From CAZNTZ01 sp964576135 (GTDB taxonomy: Bacteria; Pseudomonadota; Alphaproteobacteria; Rs-D84): DNA of 53,558 nucleotides. The stretch is from assembly GCA_964576135.1 (NCBI GenBank), contig CAZNTZ010000002.1, forward strand, positions 1-53,558, given 5' to 3'. Position 1 is the first letter of the stretch. Each line of letters begins with the position of its first letter. Below, one piece after another: positions 1-7,638 of the stretch. The position numbers and the translations under genes were made by a program. The notes under the pieces are model-generated. The model saw only the letters and a list, made by a program, of their open reading frames with translations, did not search any database and was not told the origin of the DNA.

Positions 1-1579
1 CAGAATGATGACAAGCGTAATTTGCGAGCTTTAAATGAAGTTTTTCCGATAATAATGAAGAATGACCGTTTGCCATAACCTCTGCCGCAATATCTATAAA
101 CAATTTTTGCCAATTTATATCCCAATCTGCAGGTTTTTCATTTATTGCGATAGTGTTATCACCAAAAGAATCAACCATAAGCCCAGAAGATGCAAGTTCA
201 TCTTTTATCTCAATAACAGCATCTGCCTGCTCTGGCTTTAAATTAATAATTATTGGAACAAGTAATGGTTGACGTTTAACGTCGTGATGTCTTAACTTTT
301 CATAAACAATTCTTTCATGCGCAGCATGTTGATCAATAATTATCAGCGCACCTGGAATTTCAGATAAAATATATTTATTTCCAATTTGTTTAAATGGCCT
401 GCCCAATGGAAAATCTTGTATATTTTGTGGCAAAGGTTCAGATTGTTCAATCCCCAATCCAAATATAGACTGGCATCCAATTGAAGACGTTTCATAATTT
501 CTTGTTGGCGCGCTTACCCCTGTCCACAAAGGGACAGACATATTTGGTAATTCATAATTGATATTATTATTTGATACCTGCGCTGAATTCGATTCTGTTT
601 TTAACTCTGCACCTTGGTTTAATGTTTGGGCAAGCGCCCTGCGCAATGTTCCAACTATGAATGCACGAATACGCGCTGGTTCCAGAAAATGTACCTCGGT
701 TTTGGCTGGTGATACATTTACATCAACTTCACGTGGTGATAATTCCAGATATAAAGCGACAAGTGGAAACTCACGGGCGTGCATTACATCAAAATATGCG
801 CCACGAAGTGCCCCTACAAGAACCTTATCTTTTACCGGACGGCCATTAACGAACAAATACTGATCAATTGATGAAGCACTGTGCAGCGTTGGCTCTGAAA
901 TATAACCGTAAATTTTTAAATCTTCGGTTCTATTTATTTCTAACATGCGACCATTTGCTTCGTCACCTAACACAGCAATTACCCTTTCAAATAATGATTG
1001 TCCCTTTGGAAATCGCCATTTATTATTTAATGTAAATCCAACATCTGGACGTGCAAGTGCTAAGCGTTTTACAACCTCTGTCACGGACATCATTTCCGCA
1101 CGATCAGATCTTAAAAATTTTAATCTTGCCGGGGTGTTAAAAAAAAGATTTAAAACACGGATTCGCGTCCCAGATTCCCAAGAAGACGGCTTTACTTCAC
1201 CGGTTTGTGCATCCAGTTGTAACCCAACATCACTGCCATATTCACGTGTATCAATAGTCATATTAGATACAGAAGCTATGCTTGGTAAGGCTTCTCCCCT
1301 GAAACCCATAAAATTGATATCAAGTAAATCATCTGATGGTAATTTTGAAGTGGCGTGGCGCATTATTGATTTTGAAAGATCTTCGGCATTCATACCGCGA
1401 CCATTGTCAATTACTTGGATCAATGTTCGCCCACCATCAGTAACATCAATCAAGATTTGATCTGCGCCCGCATCAAGCGCGTTTTCTACTAACTCTTTGA
1501 CAACAGACGCGGGACGTTCTACAACCTCGCCAGCTGCAATTTGATTTATTAAATTATTTGGTAATATCCGAATTGTCAT
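1..1579 (-). CDS. mutL: DNA mismatch repair protein MutL (3' end cut by window)
   Basis: MutL is the GHKL ATPase that couples MutS mismatch recognition to strand incision. The N-terminus carries the ATPase motifs: NQIAAGEV, ENALDAGA with the catalytic Glu, DNGRGM and the GFRGEAL lid. About residue 415 a DQHAAHERIVYE stretch matches the metal-binding DQHA(X)2E(X)4E motif, so this is the endonuclease type expected where MutH is absent. The reading frame is open at base 1, at an ACHHS stretch that matches the C-terminal ACHxSxR motif, so roughly 80 residues are missing. The start ATG overlaps the greA stop (ATGA), so mutL is translationally coupled behind greA. Confidence 0.95.
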   Translation of the reverse strand, partial: MTIRILPNNLINQIAAGEVVERPASVVKELVENALDAGADQILIDVTDGGRTLIQVIDNGRGMNAEDLSKSIMRHATSKLPSDDLLDINFMGFRGEALPSIASVSNMTIDTREYGSDVGLQLDAQTGEVKPSSWESGTRIRVLNLFFNTPARLKFLRSDRAEMMSVTEVVKRLALARPDVGFTLNNKWRFPKGQSLFERVIAVLGDEANGRMLEINRTEDLKIYGYISEPTLHSASSIDQYLFVNGRPVKDKVLVGALRGAYFDVMHAREFPLVALYLELSPREVDVNVSPAKTEVHFLEPARIRAFIVGTLRRALAQTLNQGAELKTESNSAQVSNNNINYELPNMSVPLWTGVSAPTRNYETSSIGCQSIFGLGIEQSEPLPQNIQDFPLGRPFKQIGNKYILSEIPGALIIIDQHAAHERIVYEKLRHHDVKRQPLLVPIIINLKPEQADAVIEIKDELASSGLMVDSFGDNTIAINEKPADWDINWQKLFIDIAAEVMANGHSSLLSEKLHLKLANYACHHS

Positions 1580-2046
1580 TTATTAAATTTTACTTCCAAA
1601 ATTTCATATTCTTTTTCACCACCTGGTGTACGAACAACACATGTGTCACCAACACATTTACCAACTAATGCGCGTCCAACCGGCGAAGTGCAGGAAATAA
1701 TCATTTTTCCATCAGCTTCGACATCGGATAAAATTTGGCATTCCAGACGACTACCGTTTTCGTCTTCGGCAATAACATGAGCGCCAAATACAACTTTGTC
1801 GCCAGACAGACTTGATGTATCAATAATATGTGCTCTGCTCAAAATATCTTCAAAGCAACGAATTTGTTGGTCTATATTTCGTTGTTTTTCCCTTGCAGAC
1901 GAATATTCTGCATTTTCTGACAAATCCCCCAAAGCACGTGCCGCAGCCACGACTTCTAGAATTGCTGGGCGTTCAACTTCTTTCAGATTCTTTAATTCTT
2001 TAACAATTATATCAAAACCTGCACGCGATATTGGCTTCTTATCCAT
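1576..2046 (-). CDS. greA: Transcription elongation factor GreA
   Basis: GreA rescues backtracked RNA polymerase by stimulating cleavage of the transcript 3' end. The 156-residue product has the N-terminal coiled coil with the acidic tip (ALGDLSENAEYSSA) and the C-terminal FKBP-like domain (SPVGRALVGK). The start is ATG 2046, preceded by AAGGA seven bases upstream; an in-frame ATG at 2079 would add 11 unconserved residues and has no ribosome site. The gene is divergent from lptF/G and overlaps mutL by four bases, so it is probably the first gene of a greA-mutL unit. Confidence 0.95.
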   Translation of the reverse strand: MDKKPISRAGFDIIVKELKNLKEVERPAILEVVAAARALGDLSENAEYSSAREKQRNIDQQIRCFEDILSRAHIIDTSSLSGDKVVFGAHVIAEDENGSRLECQILSDVEADGKMIISCTSPVGRALVGKCVGDTCVVRTPGGEKEYEILEVKFNK

Positions 2047-2075
2047 TTGATTTTCCTTTATAGGCAGATTATAAT
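2047..2075 (+). promoter_or_regulatory. Predicted sigma-70 promoter of the lptF/G gene
   Basis: TTGATT (2047-2052), a 17-base spacer and TATAAT (2070-2075). The lptF/G ATG lies only nine bases after the -10 box and has no Shine-Dalgarno, so the transcript may be leaderless or nearly so. Confidence 0.6.
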
Positions 2076-2084
2076 GCAAAAATT

Positions 2085-3152
2085 ATGGGAATAAAGCCAA
2101 AAATTTTATCACGTTTTTTATTCAGAAGATTCTTAATCTCTGTGGGTCTTGTATTGTTTGTTATCAGCGGAATTATATTTGCAATAACATTCGTTGAAAA
2201 GTTACCGCAAAGCCTCGGGATTACTGACGCCGTATTTACTTCATTTGTTGCATTACTTGAATATGTACCACTTTTTTTACCACTTGCAGTTTTTATGGGA
2301 ACTTTGCTTTCTTCGTATAATTTAACGAGATCATCCGAGGGTGTAATTGTTTCTGGCGCGGGATTATCACAATACAAATCAATGAAACCATTCATTGTTG
2401 CGGCAATTTTGCTTGGCGTTATTGCTTCTACGATTATTAACCCTTACTCTGTTAATCTGTCATTGCACGATATTAAACTAAGTAAACTTGCATTGATTGA
2501 TGATGCAATCTGGCTGCGCGAACAAACACCAACAGGTTTTACAACATTACGCGCCACAGGTATAAACAAGGATAATTCTGGTAATTTTTATTTCAAAAAC
2601 GCCGTACTATTTATACAATCTGATGATTTTAAACTGAATGAACGTGTCGAAACAAAAACTTTAAATATTGACCGCGGCCAATTAAAATCTGACCAAGCAG
2701 ATATTTTTACTACAAATGGCAGCGAAATAAAATCAACAAAATGGTCAACCCCGACTTCACTTACATCAGAAATAATACTTAATCGGTATCTGAATCCAGA
2801 TCAAATTTCATTTTGGAAATTACCTCATTTTGTGCTCGAGATGAACAAAATAGGAATTTCAACCGCAAGTCACATGGTTCAATTTTGGACTTTATTACTT
2901 TTACCTTTGTCTCTGGTTGCAATGGTTGTGCTTGGTGTTGCATTTTCCCAAACACACGAACGAAGAAATTATTCATTCGGTTTAAAATTCGGAATTGGCA
3001 TAGTTGCAAGTTTCGCTTTGTATTTCGTAACAAAAATTTTCTCGGCCCTTGGCGCAAGTGGTGAATTACCGGCTTTACTTGCAGTTTCTGCACCACCACT
3101 TATTATAATTGCTATGGCTGCTATTTTCATTGTGTCTTTTGACACGATATAA
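2085..3152 (+). CDS. LptF/LptG family LPS-export permease
   Basis: This is an inner-membrane permease of the LptB2FG transporter (YjgP/YjgQ family), which extracts LPS for transport to the outer surface. The 355 residues show the family layout: an N-terminal pair of membrane helices after RFLFRRFL, a third helix near residues 55-75 (YVPLFLPLAVFMGTLL), a large periplasmic domain, and three C-terminal helices beginning near residue 265. Only one of the two paralogous permeases is present here; the partner is not adjacent. Whether it is LptF or LptG cannot be decided by eye. There is no clear ribosome site, and the start follows a strong promoter closely. Confidence 0.88.
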   Translation: MGIKPKILSRFLFRRFLISVGLVLFVISGIIFAITFVEKLPQSLGITDAVFTSFVALLEYVPLFLPLAVFMGTLLSSYNLTRSSEGVIVSGAGLSQYKSMKPFIVAAILLGVIASTIINPYSVNLSLHDIKLSKLALIDDAIWLREQTPTGFTTLRATGINKDNSGNFYFKNAVLFIQSDDFKLNERVETKTLNIDRGQLKSDQADIFTTNGSEIKSTKWSTPTSLTSEIILNRYLNPDQISFWKLPHFVLEMNKIGISTASHMVQFWTLLLLPLSLVAMVVLGVAFSQTHERRNYSFGLKFGIGIVASFALYFVTKIFSALGASGELPALLAVSAPPLIIIAMAAIFIVSFDTI

Positions 3153-3167
3153 TTAAGGAGTTTATTA

Positions 3168-3299
3168 ATGCCATTAAAGAAAAAACATACTACAAGAAAT
3201 CGTGTTATTTTTTGGGTAATTCTTACACTAATTTTGGCTTTGTTAATTATATCTTTTGCACCAAACCAATTTGCAACAGAAATAGTATTATTCCCATAA
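3168..3299 (+). CDS. Small single-span membrane peptide (43 aa), unknown
   Basis: A 43-codon frame begins at ATG 3168 with a good AAGGAG site seven bases upstream and ends in TAA four bases before xerD. The product has a basic N-terminus (MPLKKKHTTRNR), one strongly hydrophobic segment (about residues 13-28) and a short tail. Spacing to lptF/G (15 bases) and to xerD (4 bases) suggests it is expressed in the same transcript, and it may couple translation into xerD, which has no ribosome site of its own. I do not recognise a family. Confidence 0.6.
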   Translation: MPLKKKHTTRNRVIFWVILTLILALLIISFAPNQFATEIVLFP

Positions 3300-3303
3300 A
3301 AAC

Positions 3304-4167
3304 ATGGATTATATAAATATATTTCTTGAATCACTGTCTGCCGAAAAAGGTCGCAGCCTTAAAACACTGGAATCTTACGGAAATGATTTATATTCCGCAG
3401 AATCTGTGTTAGGTGACTTGAAAAACGCAACCACAACAGATTTACAAAAATATCTGGCTGGGCTTTCTGAAGATGGTTTATTACCTGCAACATTATCTCG
3501 AAAGACAAGTGCCCTGCGCGGTTTTTATAAATTTTTAACCCTTGAAAAAATTATTGCCAAAAATCCAGCAACAGAATTGGAATTACCAAAACTTGGGAGA
3601 CATTTACCAAAATATCTTTCCATAGATGAAATTGAATCTCTTATAATAAACGCTGGTGATATTAAAAATTCTATAAGACTCAGAGCAATGCTTGAATTAT
3701 TATATGCTTCTGGTCTTCGTGTGAGTGAACTTTGTGAGCTCCCCATCACGGGGGTCTTGGGTGATAAATTACTTATTCATGGCAAAGGTGCAAAAGAACG
3801 AATGGTTCCAATGCATAAACAAGCCCAAGAAGCACTTTATAAATGGCTCGAGTTACGCAATGACGAATCAAAGTTTGTTTTTCCTGGAACTGGTGCAACC
3901 GGGCATATTACCAGGGATGGTTTTTTCAAACTTATAAAAAAATGTGCTGTACTTGCTGGGATTAACCCAAATCGTGTAAGTCCCCACGTGCTGAGACATT
4001 CTTTCGCGTCACACTTGCTTGCTGGTGGGGCAAATTTACGTGCAATTCAAACAATGCTGGGGCATGAAGATATATCAACAACACAAATTTATACACACGT
4101 AATGCCAGACGCGCTTATAAAAACAGTTACAGATCATCACCCATTGGCTAAAGGTTCAAAAAAATGA
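3304..4167 (+). CDS. xerD: Site-specific tyrosine recombinase, XerD/XerC type
   Basis: Xer recombinases resolve chromosome dimers at dif sites next to the septum. The 287-residue protein has the N-terminal SAM-like core-binding domain (about 1-85) and the catalytic domain with the complete set R139, K161, H228, R231, H254 and nucleophile Y263 (motifs SGLRVSEL, HVLRHSFASHLL, LGHEDISTTQIYTH). Length and the HxLRHSFAxHLL block fit XerD slightly better than XerC; the two are hard to separate by eye. It sits between a small membrane peptide and a J-domain gene, with which it overlaps by four bases (ATGA). Confidence 0.9.
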   Translation: MDYINIFLESLSAEKGRSLKTLESYGNDLYSAESVLGDLKNATTTDLQKYLAGLSEDGLLPATLSRKTSALRGFYKFLTLEKIIAKNPATELELPKLGRHLPKYLSIDEIESLIINAGDIKNSIRLRAMLELLYASGLRVSELCELPITGVLGDKLLIHGKGAKERMVPMHKQAQEALYKWLELRNDESKFVFPGTGATGHITRDGFFKLIKKCAVLAGINPNRVSPHVLRHSFASHLLAGGANLRAIQTMLGHEDISTTQIYTHVMPDALIKTVTDHHPLAKGSKK

Positions 4168-4661
4168 TAAAAAAATGCAGTTGGAAAGGTTGTGAAAAAG
4201 CCGGAACTTGCCGTGCCCCAAAAGATAGAGAACTTTCCGACTATCACTATTTCTGTAAAGAACATGCTGCAGAATATAATAAAAATTGGAATTATTACGC
4301 AAATATGACCGATGATGAAATAGAAGCAGATTGGGAAAAACAAACTTTTGGTTCTTCGTCATCTGATAATAATAAATCAACAGATTATGCAAAGTTTATA
4401 AATGATTTTTTAACTGGCAGAAGTGCTTTTGATAAACTGGCTTCTAAGAAAAATATTGCACCTGCTCCAATCACACGTGCTTTGAAAACTTTGGAATTAC
4501 CTCCAACAGCAAGTTTTAAAGATGTTCAAACAGCTTATCGAAAATTTGCAAAAATTTATCACCCTGACACAACTAAACATGCAGACAAAAGTACTGCTGC
4601 GCGTGCATTTGCCGCTATATCCGAAGCATATAAAACTCTTGATAAATACTTTAACAAATAA
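4164..4661 (+). CDS. J-domain protein with N-terminal Cys-rich segment
   Basis: The C-terminal part (about 108-165) is a J domain with the essential HPD tripeptide at 133-135 (KIYHPDTTKH), so the protein should stimulate a DnaK-type Hsp70. The N-terminal 50 residues hold Cys5, Cys10, Cys16 and Cys31 plus His34 in a pattern (CxxxxC..G.CRAPK...FCxxH) that looks like a small metal-binding module and, from memory, is typical of short alphaproteobacterial J proteins. It lacks the Gly/Phe and zinc-finger domains of classic DnaJ, so it is a specialised co-chaperone. Its start overlaps the xerD stop. Confidence 0.85.
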   Translation: MIKKCSWKGCEKAGTCRAPKDRELSDYHYFCKEHAAEYNKNWNYYANMTDDEIEADWEKQTFGSSSSDNNKSTDYAKFINDFLTGRSAFDKLASKKNIAPAPITRALKTLELPPTASFKDVQTAYRKFAKIYHPDTTKHADKSTAARAFAAISEAYKTLDKYFNK

Positions 4662-4663
4662 TT

Positions 4664-6223
4664 TTAAATTTTAAAATTTGCCGCGGGTGCATCAGCAATT
4701 GATGGAACAAACGGATATTTGAATGTCTGAAATCCAAAATTACTTTTATGATATTCGTATGCCCAATCATGCATATTTCTCATTTCAAATTCTTGCTTTA
4801 TCTTTTCATTATTTGCACTCATGATTGCACGAACAATAATTTGTATTTCTTCAATTCTTTTGTCAGTCGTATTATCACCGGTCATAACTTGCAAATATCC
4901 AAGTGTATCTAAATGTAGAAATTTACCACCTGCCAAGAATGCGCGCAGAACAATTTCATAATCATCAACCACCCACAAATCTGGGTTATGTGCACCGATC
5001 GCATCGTAAAACCTTTTTGCAAAAACACGAATATGATTTGGTACACCAACAATATGACGTATGGTCTTAGGATTTATCGGAACACAAATACATTCTTCAT
5101 AAATATTTGGACGACCTGTCAATGGGTTGACCGCGCTTGTTTCCCGATACGAGCCATACCCCATTGCAAAACCTTCTGGGAATTTTTCAACAGGCGCAAA
5201 ATCATTTGAATCTAAAATACGAACCAATGCGCAATTCGAATAAATAAAATCAAATCCTTCGCTGTTTTTCAAAATATAATCTGTTAAATGTGGCATCAAT
5301 AAATCATCATGATCAAGTTCTGCAAGATAATCGCCAGTGCATAAATTTGCAGCGCGTTTCTTAGCCTCACCTATAAAGCCGCCAGATTGTTTATTCATAC
5401 GGAAATATTTGATACGCGGATCATTTAATAATGTAAAATATTTTTCTAAACGCGCAGCATCAACTATGTTATTTGAATCATCAACTAAAACCCATTCCCA
5501 ATTTGGATTTGTCTGATTTAATACAGTCTGGGTTGTGCGTTCAATAGATTTTTGTGGTGTATTAAAAAGCGATGTAAAATATGAAACCTTTGGATCATAA
5601 AAAACGCGCAAATCATATTCTGGGTTTATAAATGCAATTTCGTAATCTTTTTCATAATTCAATTTTTGAACCGAAATTTCTGGGACATTTTCTGATAATT
5701 TTTTAATAACACAAACGCCCCAATCATAAGTGAAAGTACCTATTTTCAGTGCACCATTTGAATCACGAATAGCTGATACAACAGTCTTCCAGACTTCACC
5801 ATTATATGGTAATTTATTTTTAAAATTCTCTATCTGAGTGCTTTCAAAATTAAGTGGACAAGCATCATGCAAAACAACGAAACCACCAACAGGAACAACT
5901 TTTAAAGCATTATTCAAATCTTTTAATGATTGTTCATAAGAATGGTCACCATCAATAAATACCAAATCAAAACTTTCTGCATTTTGTGCAAAAAAATCAT
6001 CCGAAGTCATTTCATAAGTAATAAATGGTTTAAATTCTTCTATTGCTTCGCGTGTAAAATATTCACATTCAATACATGGATCTACGGATACTTTTTTACC
6101 GCAAACAATATTTAAAAAATTTGTATATGGATTAGAAACACCTATTTCTAAGTATGAATTCAAATTATTATCACGTATAATTTTATTTATTATGTATGTT
6201 CTGGTCACTGTTGTCATTGGCAT
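4664..6223 (-). CDS. Fusion of a class I SAM methyltransferase and a GT2 glycosyltransferase
   Basis: The 519-residue protein has two parts. Residues about 20-190 look like a Methyltransf_24-type SAM methyltransferase (YLEIGV glycine loop, SVDP, FDLVFIDGDHSYE, GGFVVLHD). Residues about 210-460 form a GT-A fold GT2 glycosyltransferase (WEWVLVDDSNN, GDYLAELDHDDLL containing the DxD metal site, and a later VVDDYEIVLRA acid/base region). It presumably modifies a surface glycan, but substrate and acceptor are unknown. It starts at ATG 6223 behind AAGGA. It is transcribed toward the converging J-domain gene with only two bases between stop codons. Confidence 0.8.
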   Translation of the reverse strand: MPMTTVTRTYIINKIIRDNNLNSYLEIGVSNPYTNFLNIVCGKKVSVDPCIECEYFTREAIEEFKPFITYEMTSDDFFAQNAESFDLVFIDGDHSYEQSLKDLNNALKVVPVGGFVVLHDACPLNFESTQIENFKNKLPYNGEVWKTVVSAIRDSNGALKIGTFTYDWGVCVIKKLSENVPEISVQKLNYEKDYEIAFINPEYDLRVFYDPKVSYFTSLFNTPQKSIERTTQTVLNQTNPNWEWVLVDDSNNIVDAARLEKYFTLLNDPRIKYFRMNKQSGGFIGEAKKRAANLCTGDYLAELDHDDLLMPHLTDYILKNSEGFDFIYSNCALVRILDSNDFAPVEKFPEGFAMGYGSYRETSAVNPLTGRPNIYEECICVPINPKTIRHIVGVPNHIRVFAKRFYDAIGAHNPDLWVVDDYEIVLRAFLAGGKFLHLDTLGYLQVMTGDNTTDKRIEEIQIIVRAIMSANNEKIKQEFEMRNMHDWAYEYHKSNFGFQTFKYPFVPSIADAPAANFKI

Positions 6224-6308
6224 AATTTTCCATCCTTGCGCTTAAAACAAAGTTTAGAAAATTATAAAAAAAAATGCAAGTGATAGAGATATATTATTTG
6301 GAAAATTT

Positions 6309-6335
6309 ATTAAAAAATCCGGCGAAATGCCGGAT
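6309..6335 (-). terminator. Rho-independent terminator of the collagen-like gene
   Basis: Seven-base stem ATCCGGC/GCCGGAT (6317-6323 with 6329-6335), loop of five, followed on the minus strand by a T-rich run, directly after the stop codon of the collagen-like gene. Confidence 0.8.
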
Positions 6336-6337
6336 AT

Positions 6338-7546
6338 TTAACCAACCCAAATAAATGCACGTCCGCTTCCTGGGGAACCACTTGGCTGTGATGTTGGAAT
6401 AGTATCACCAACACCTCCTTGGAATCCTTGGAATCCGCGATTACCTTGATAACCCATGTCACCCATATAACCTTGTGGACCTTGTGAACCTGTAAGTCCT
6501 TGTGTTCCTTGAGCGCCAGTTGCACCTTGGGTACCTGTTGCGCCTTGAACACCTTGGGCACCTGTTAAACCTTGGAATCCTTGAAATCCACGATCACCTT
6601 GCGTTCCTTGAAATCCCTGAAATCCGCGATTACCTTGCGTGCCTTGGGATCCTACAGAACCTTGAACACCTTGTGTTCCCTGAAATCCTTGAGAACCCTG
6701 AGCACCACTTACACCTTGCGTGCCTTGGAATCCTTGAAATCCACGATTACCCTGATTACCCTGATCTCCTTGAAAACCTTGTGGACCTTGGTCACCAGTC
6801 ATACCAATGTATCCTTGATAACCCATGTCTCCTTGGAAACCCTGTGGACCTTGGTCGCCAGTCATACCAATATATCCTTGATAACCCATATCACCTTGGA
6901 ATCCTTGATATCCACGATCACCTTGAAATCCTTGGGTACCACCTACACCTTGTGTCCCTTGAAATCCTTGCGTACCTTGAGCCCCGACAGAACCTTGGAA
7001 TCCTTGGAATCCGCGTTCACCCTGGTTGCCTTGGAAACCTTGTGTACCCTGAGCACCATTTACACCCTGTGTACCTTGGGCACCTGTCGCACCTTGCACA
7101 CCTTGAAAACCTTGGAATCCACGTTCACCTTGGGTTCCTTGAAAACCTTGACTACCTTGAACACCCTGGGTTCCTGTTACTCCCTGAAAACCCTGAAATC
7201 CGCGTTCACCTTGGATTCCTTGGAAACCTTGCGTACCTTGAGCCCCAACAGAGCCTTGGAATCCTTGAAAACCTCTATTACCCTGGTTGCCTTGAAAACC
7301 TTGACTACCTTGAACACCTTGGGCACCTGTCAAACCTTGTGGACCAGGTGTTAATGAAATAGTTGAAATTTGATTATCTACGTATGTAACATCAGCTTTT
7401 GAAGAAAGATTTCTGTCAACATAATCTTTACTTGTCAATCCTGTCGCAGCAAAAGCAGGTGCAGAAGATAAAGCACACAAAAGCGCAATAAAACTTACGC
7501 TATTTAATCCTCTGAAACTCTTGATGTTTTTCAATTCAACTCTCAC
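6338..7546 (-). CDS. Secreted collagen-like Gly-X-Y repeat protein A
   Basis: The 402-residue product has a signal peptide (hydrophobic segment about 16-30, cleavage after APAFA), a short module TSKDYVDRNLSSKAD-TYVDNQ (39-60), an uninterrupted run of about 100 Gly-X-Y triplets (68-376) rich in GFQ, GAQ, GTQ and GER, and a 26-residue tail ending in FIWVG. Gly at every third position with Gln in Y indicates a bacterial collagen triple helix, probably a surface fibre; binding target unknown. The frame opens with GTG 7546; a TTG at 7534 behind GAGAG is an alternative. The N-module and the tail resemble those of the next protein, so they may share an export or anchoring route. Confidence 0.82.
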   Translation of the reverse strand: MRVELKNIKSFRGLNSVSFIALLCALSSAPAFAATGLTSKDYVDRNLSSKADVTYVDNQISTISLTPGPQGLTGAQGVQGSQGFQGNQGNRGFQGFQGSVGAQGTQGFQGIQGERGFQGFQGVTGTQGVQGSQGFQGTQGERGFQGFQGVQGATGAQGTQGVNGAQGTQGFQGNQGERGFQGFQGSVGAQGTQGFQGTQGVGGTQGFQGDRGYQGFQGDMGYQGYIGMTGDQGPQGFQGDMGYQGYIGMTGDQGPQGFQGDQGNQGNRGFQGFQGTQGVSGAQGSQGFQGTQGVQGSVGSQGTQGNRGFQGFQGTQGDRGFQGFQGLTGAQGVQGATGTQGATGAQGTQGLTGSQGPQGYMGDMGYQGNRGFQGFQGGVGDTIPTSQPSGSPGSGRAFIWVG

Positions 7547-7606
7547 TTTGTTTTTATATTATTTCACAAACAAGTTATATGCGTCAACCGCATAAAATTT
7601 GTTTGC

Positions 7607-7630
7607 TTCCCCACCGAATTCGGTGGGGAA
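7607..7630. repeat. 24-bp perfect palindrome
   Basis: Arms TTCCCCACCGAA and TTCGGTGGGGAA form a perfect inverted repeat eight bases beyond the stop of the tail-fibre-like gene. It can act as a transcript end or stabilising hairpin. On the minus strand no clear T-run follows; on the plus strand a T7 run begins three bases later. Confidence 0.6.
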
Positions 7631-7638
7631 ACATTTTT

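Noticed and set aside
945..1460. 171-codon plus-strand frame at the left end
   Set aside because: It is antisense to mutL, whose conserved ATPase motifs are on the minus strand.
6400..7340. CRISPR-like periodic repeats
   Set aside because: The repetition comes from codons of Gly-X-Y triplets in one long frame; there are no constant repeats with unique spacers and no cas genes.
6502..7362. Long plus-strand frames opposite the collagen-like gene (up to 286 codons)
   Set aside because: They are translations of the antisense of a Gly-X-Y repeat, with Leu/His/Pro or Thr/Leu/Ser periodicity, no ribosome site and no recognisable family.
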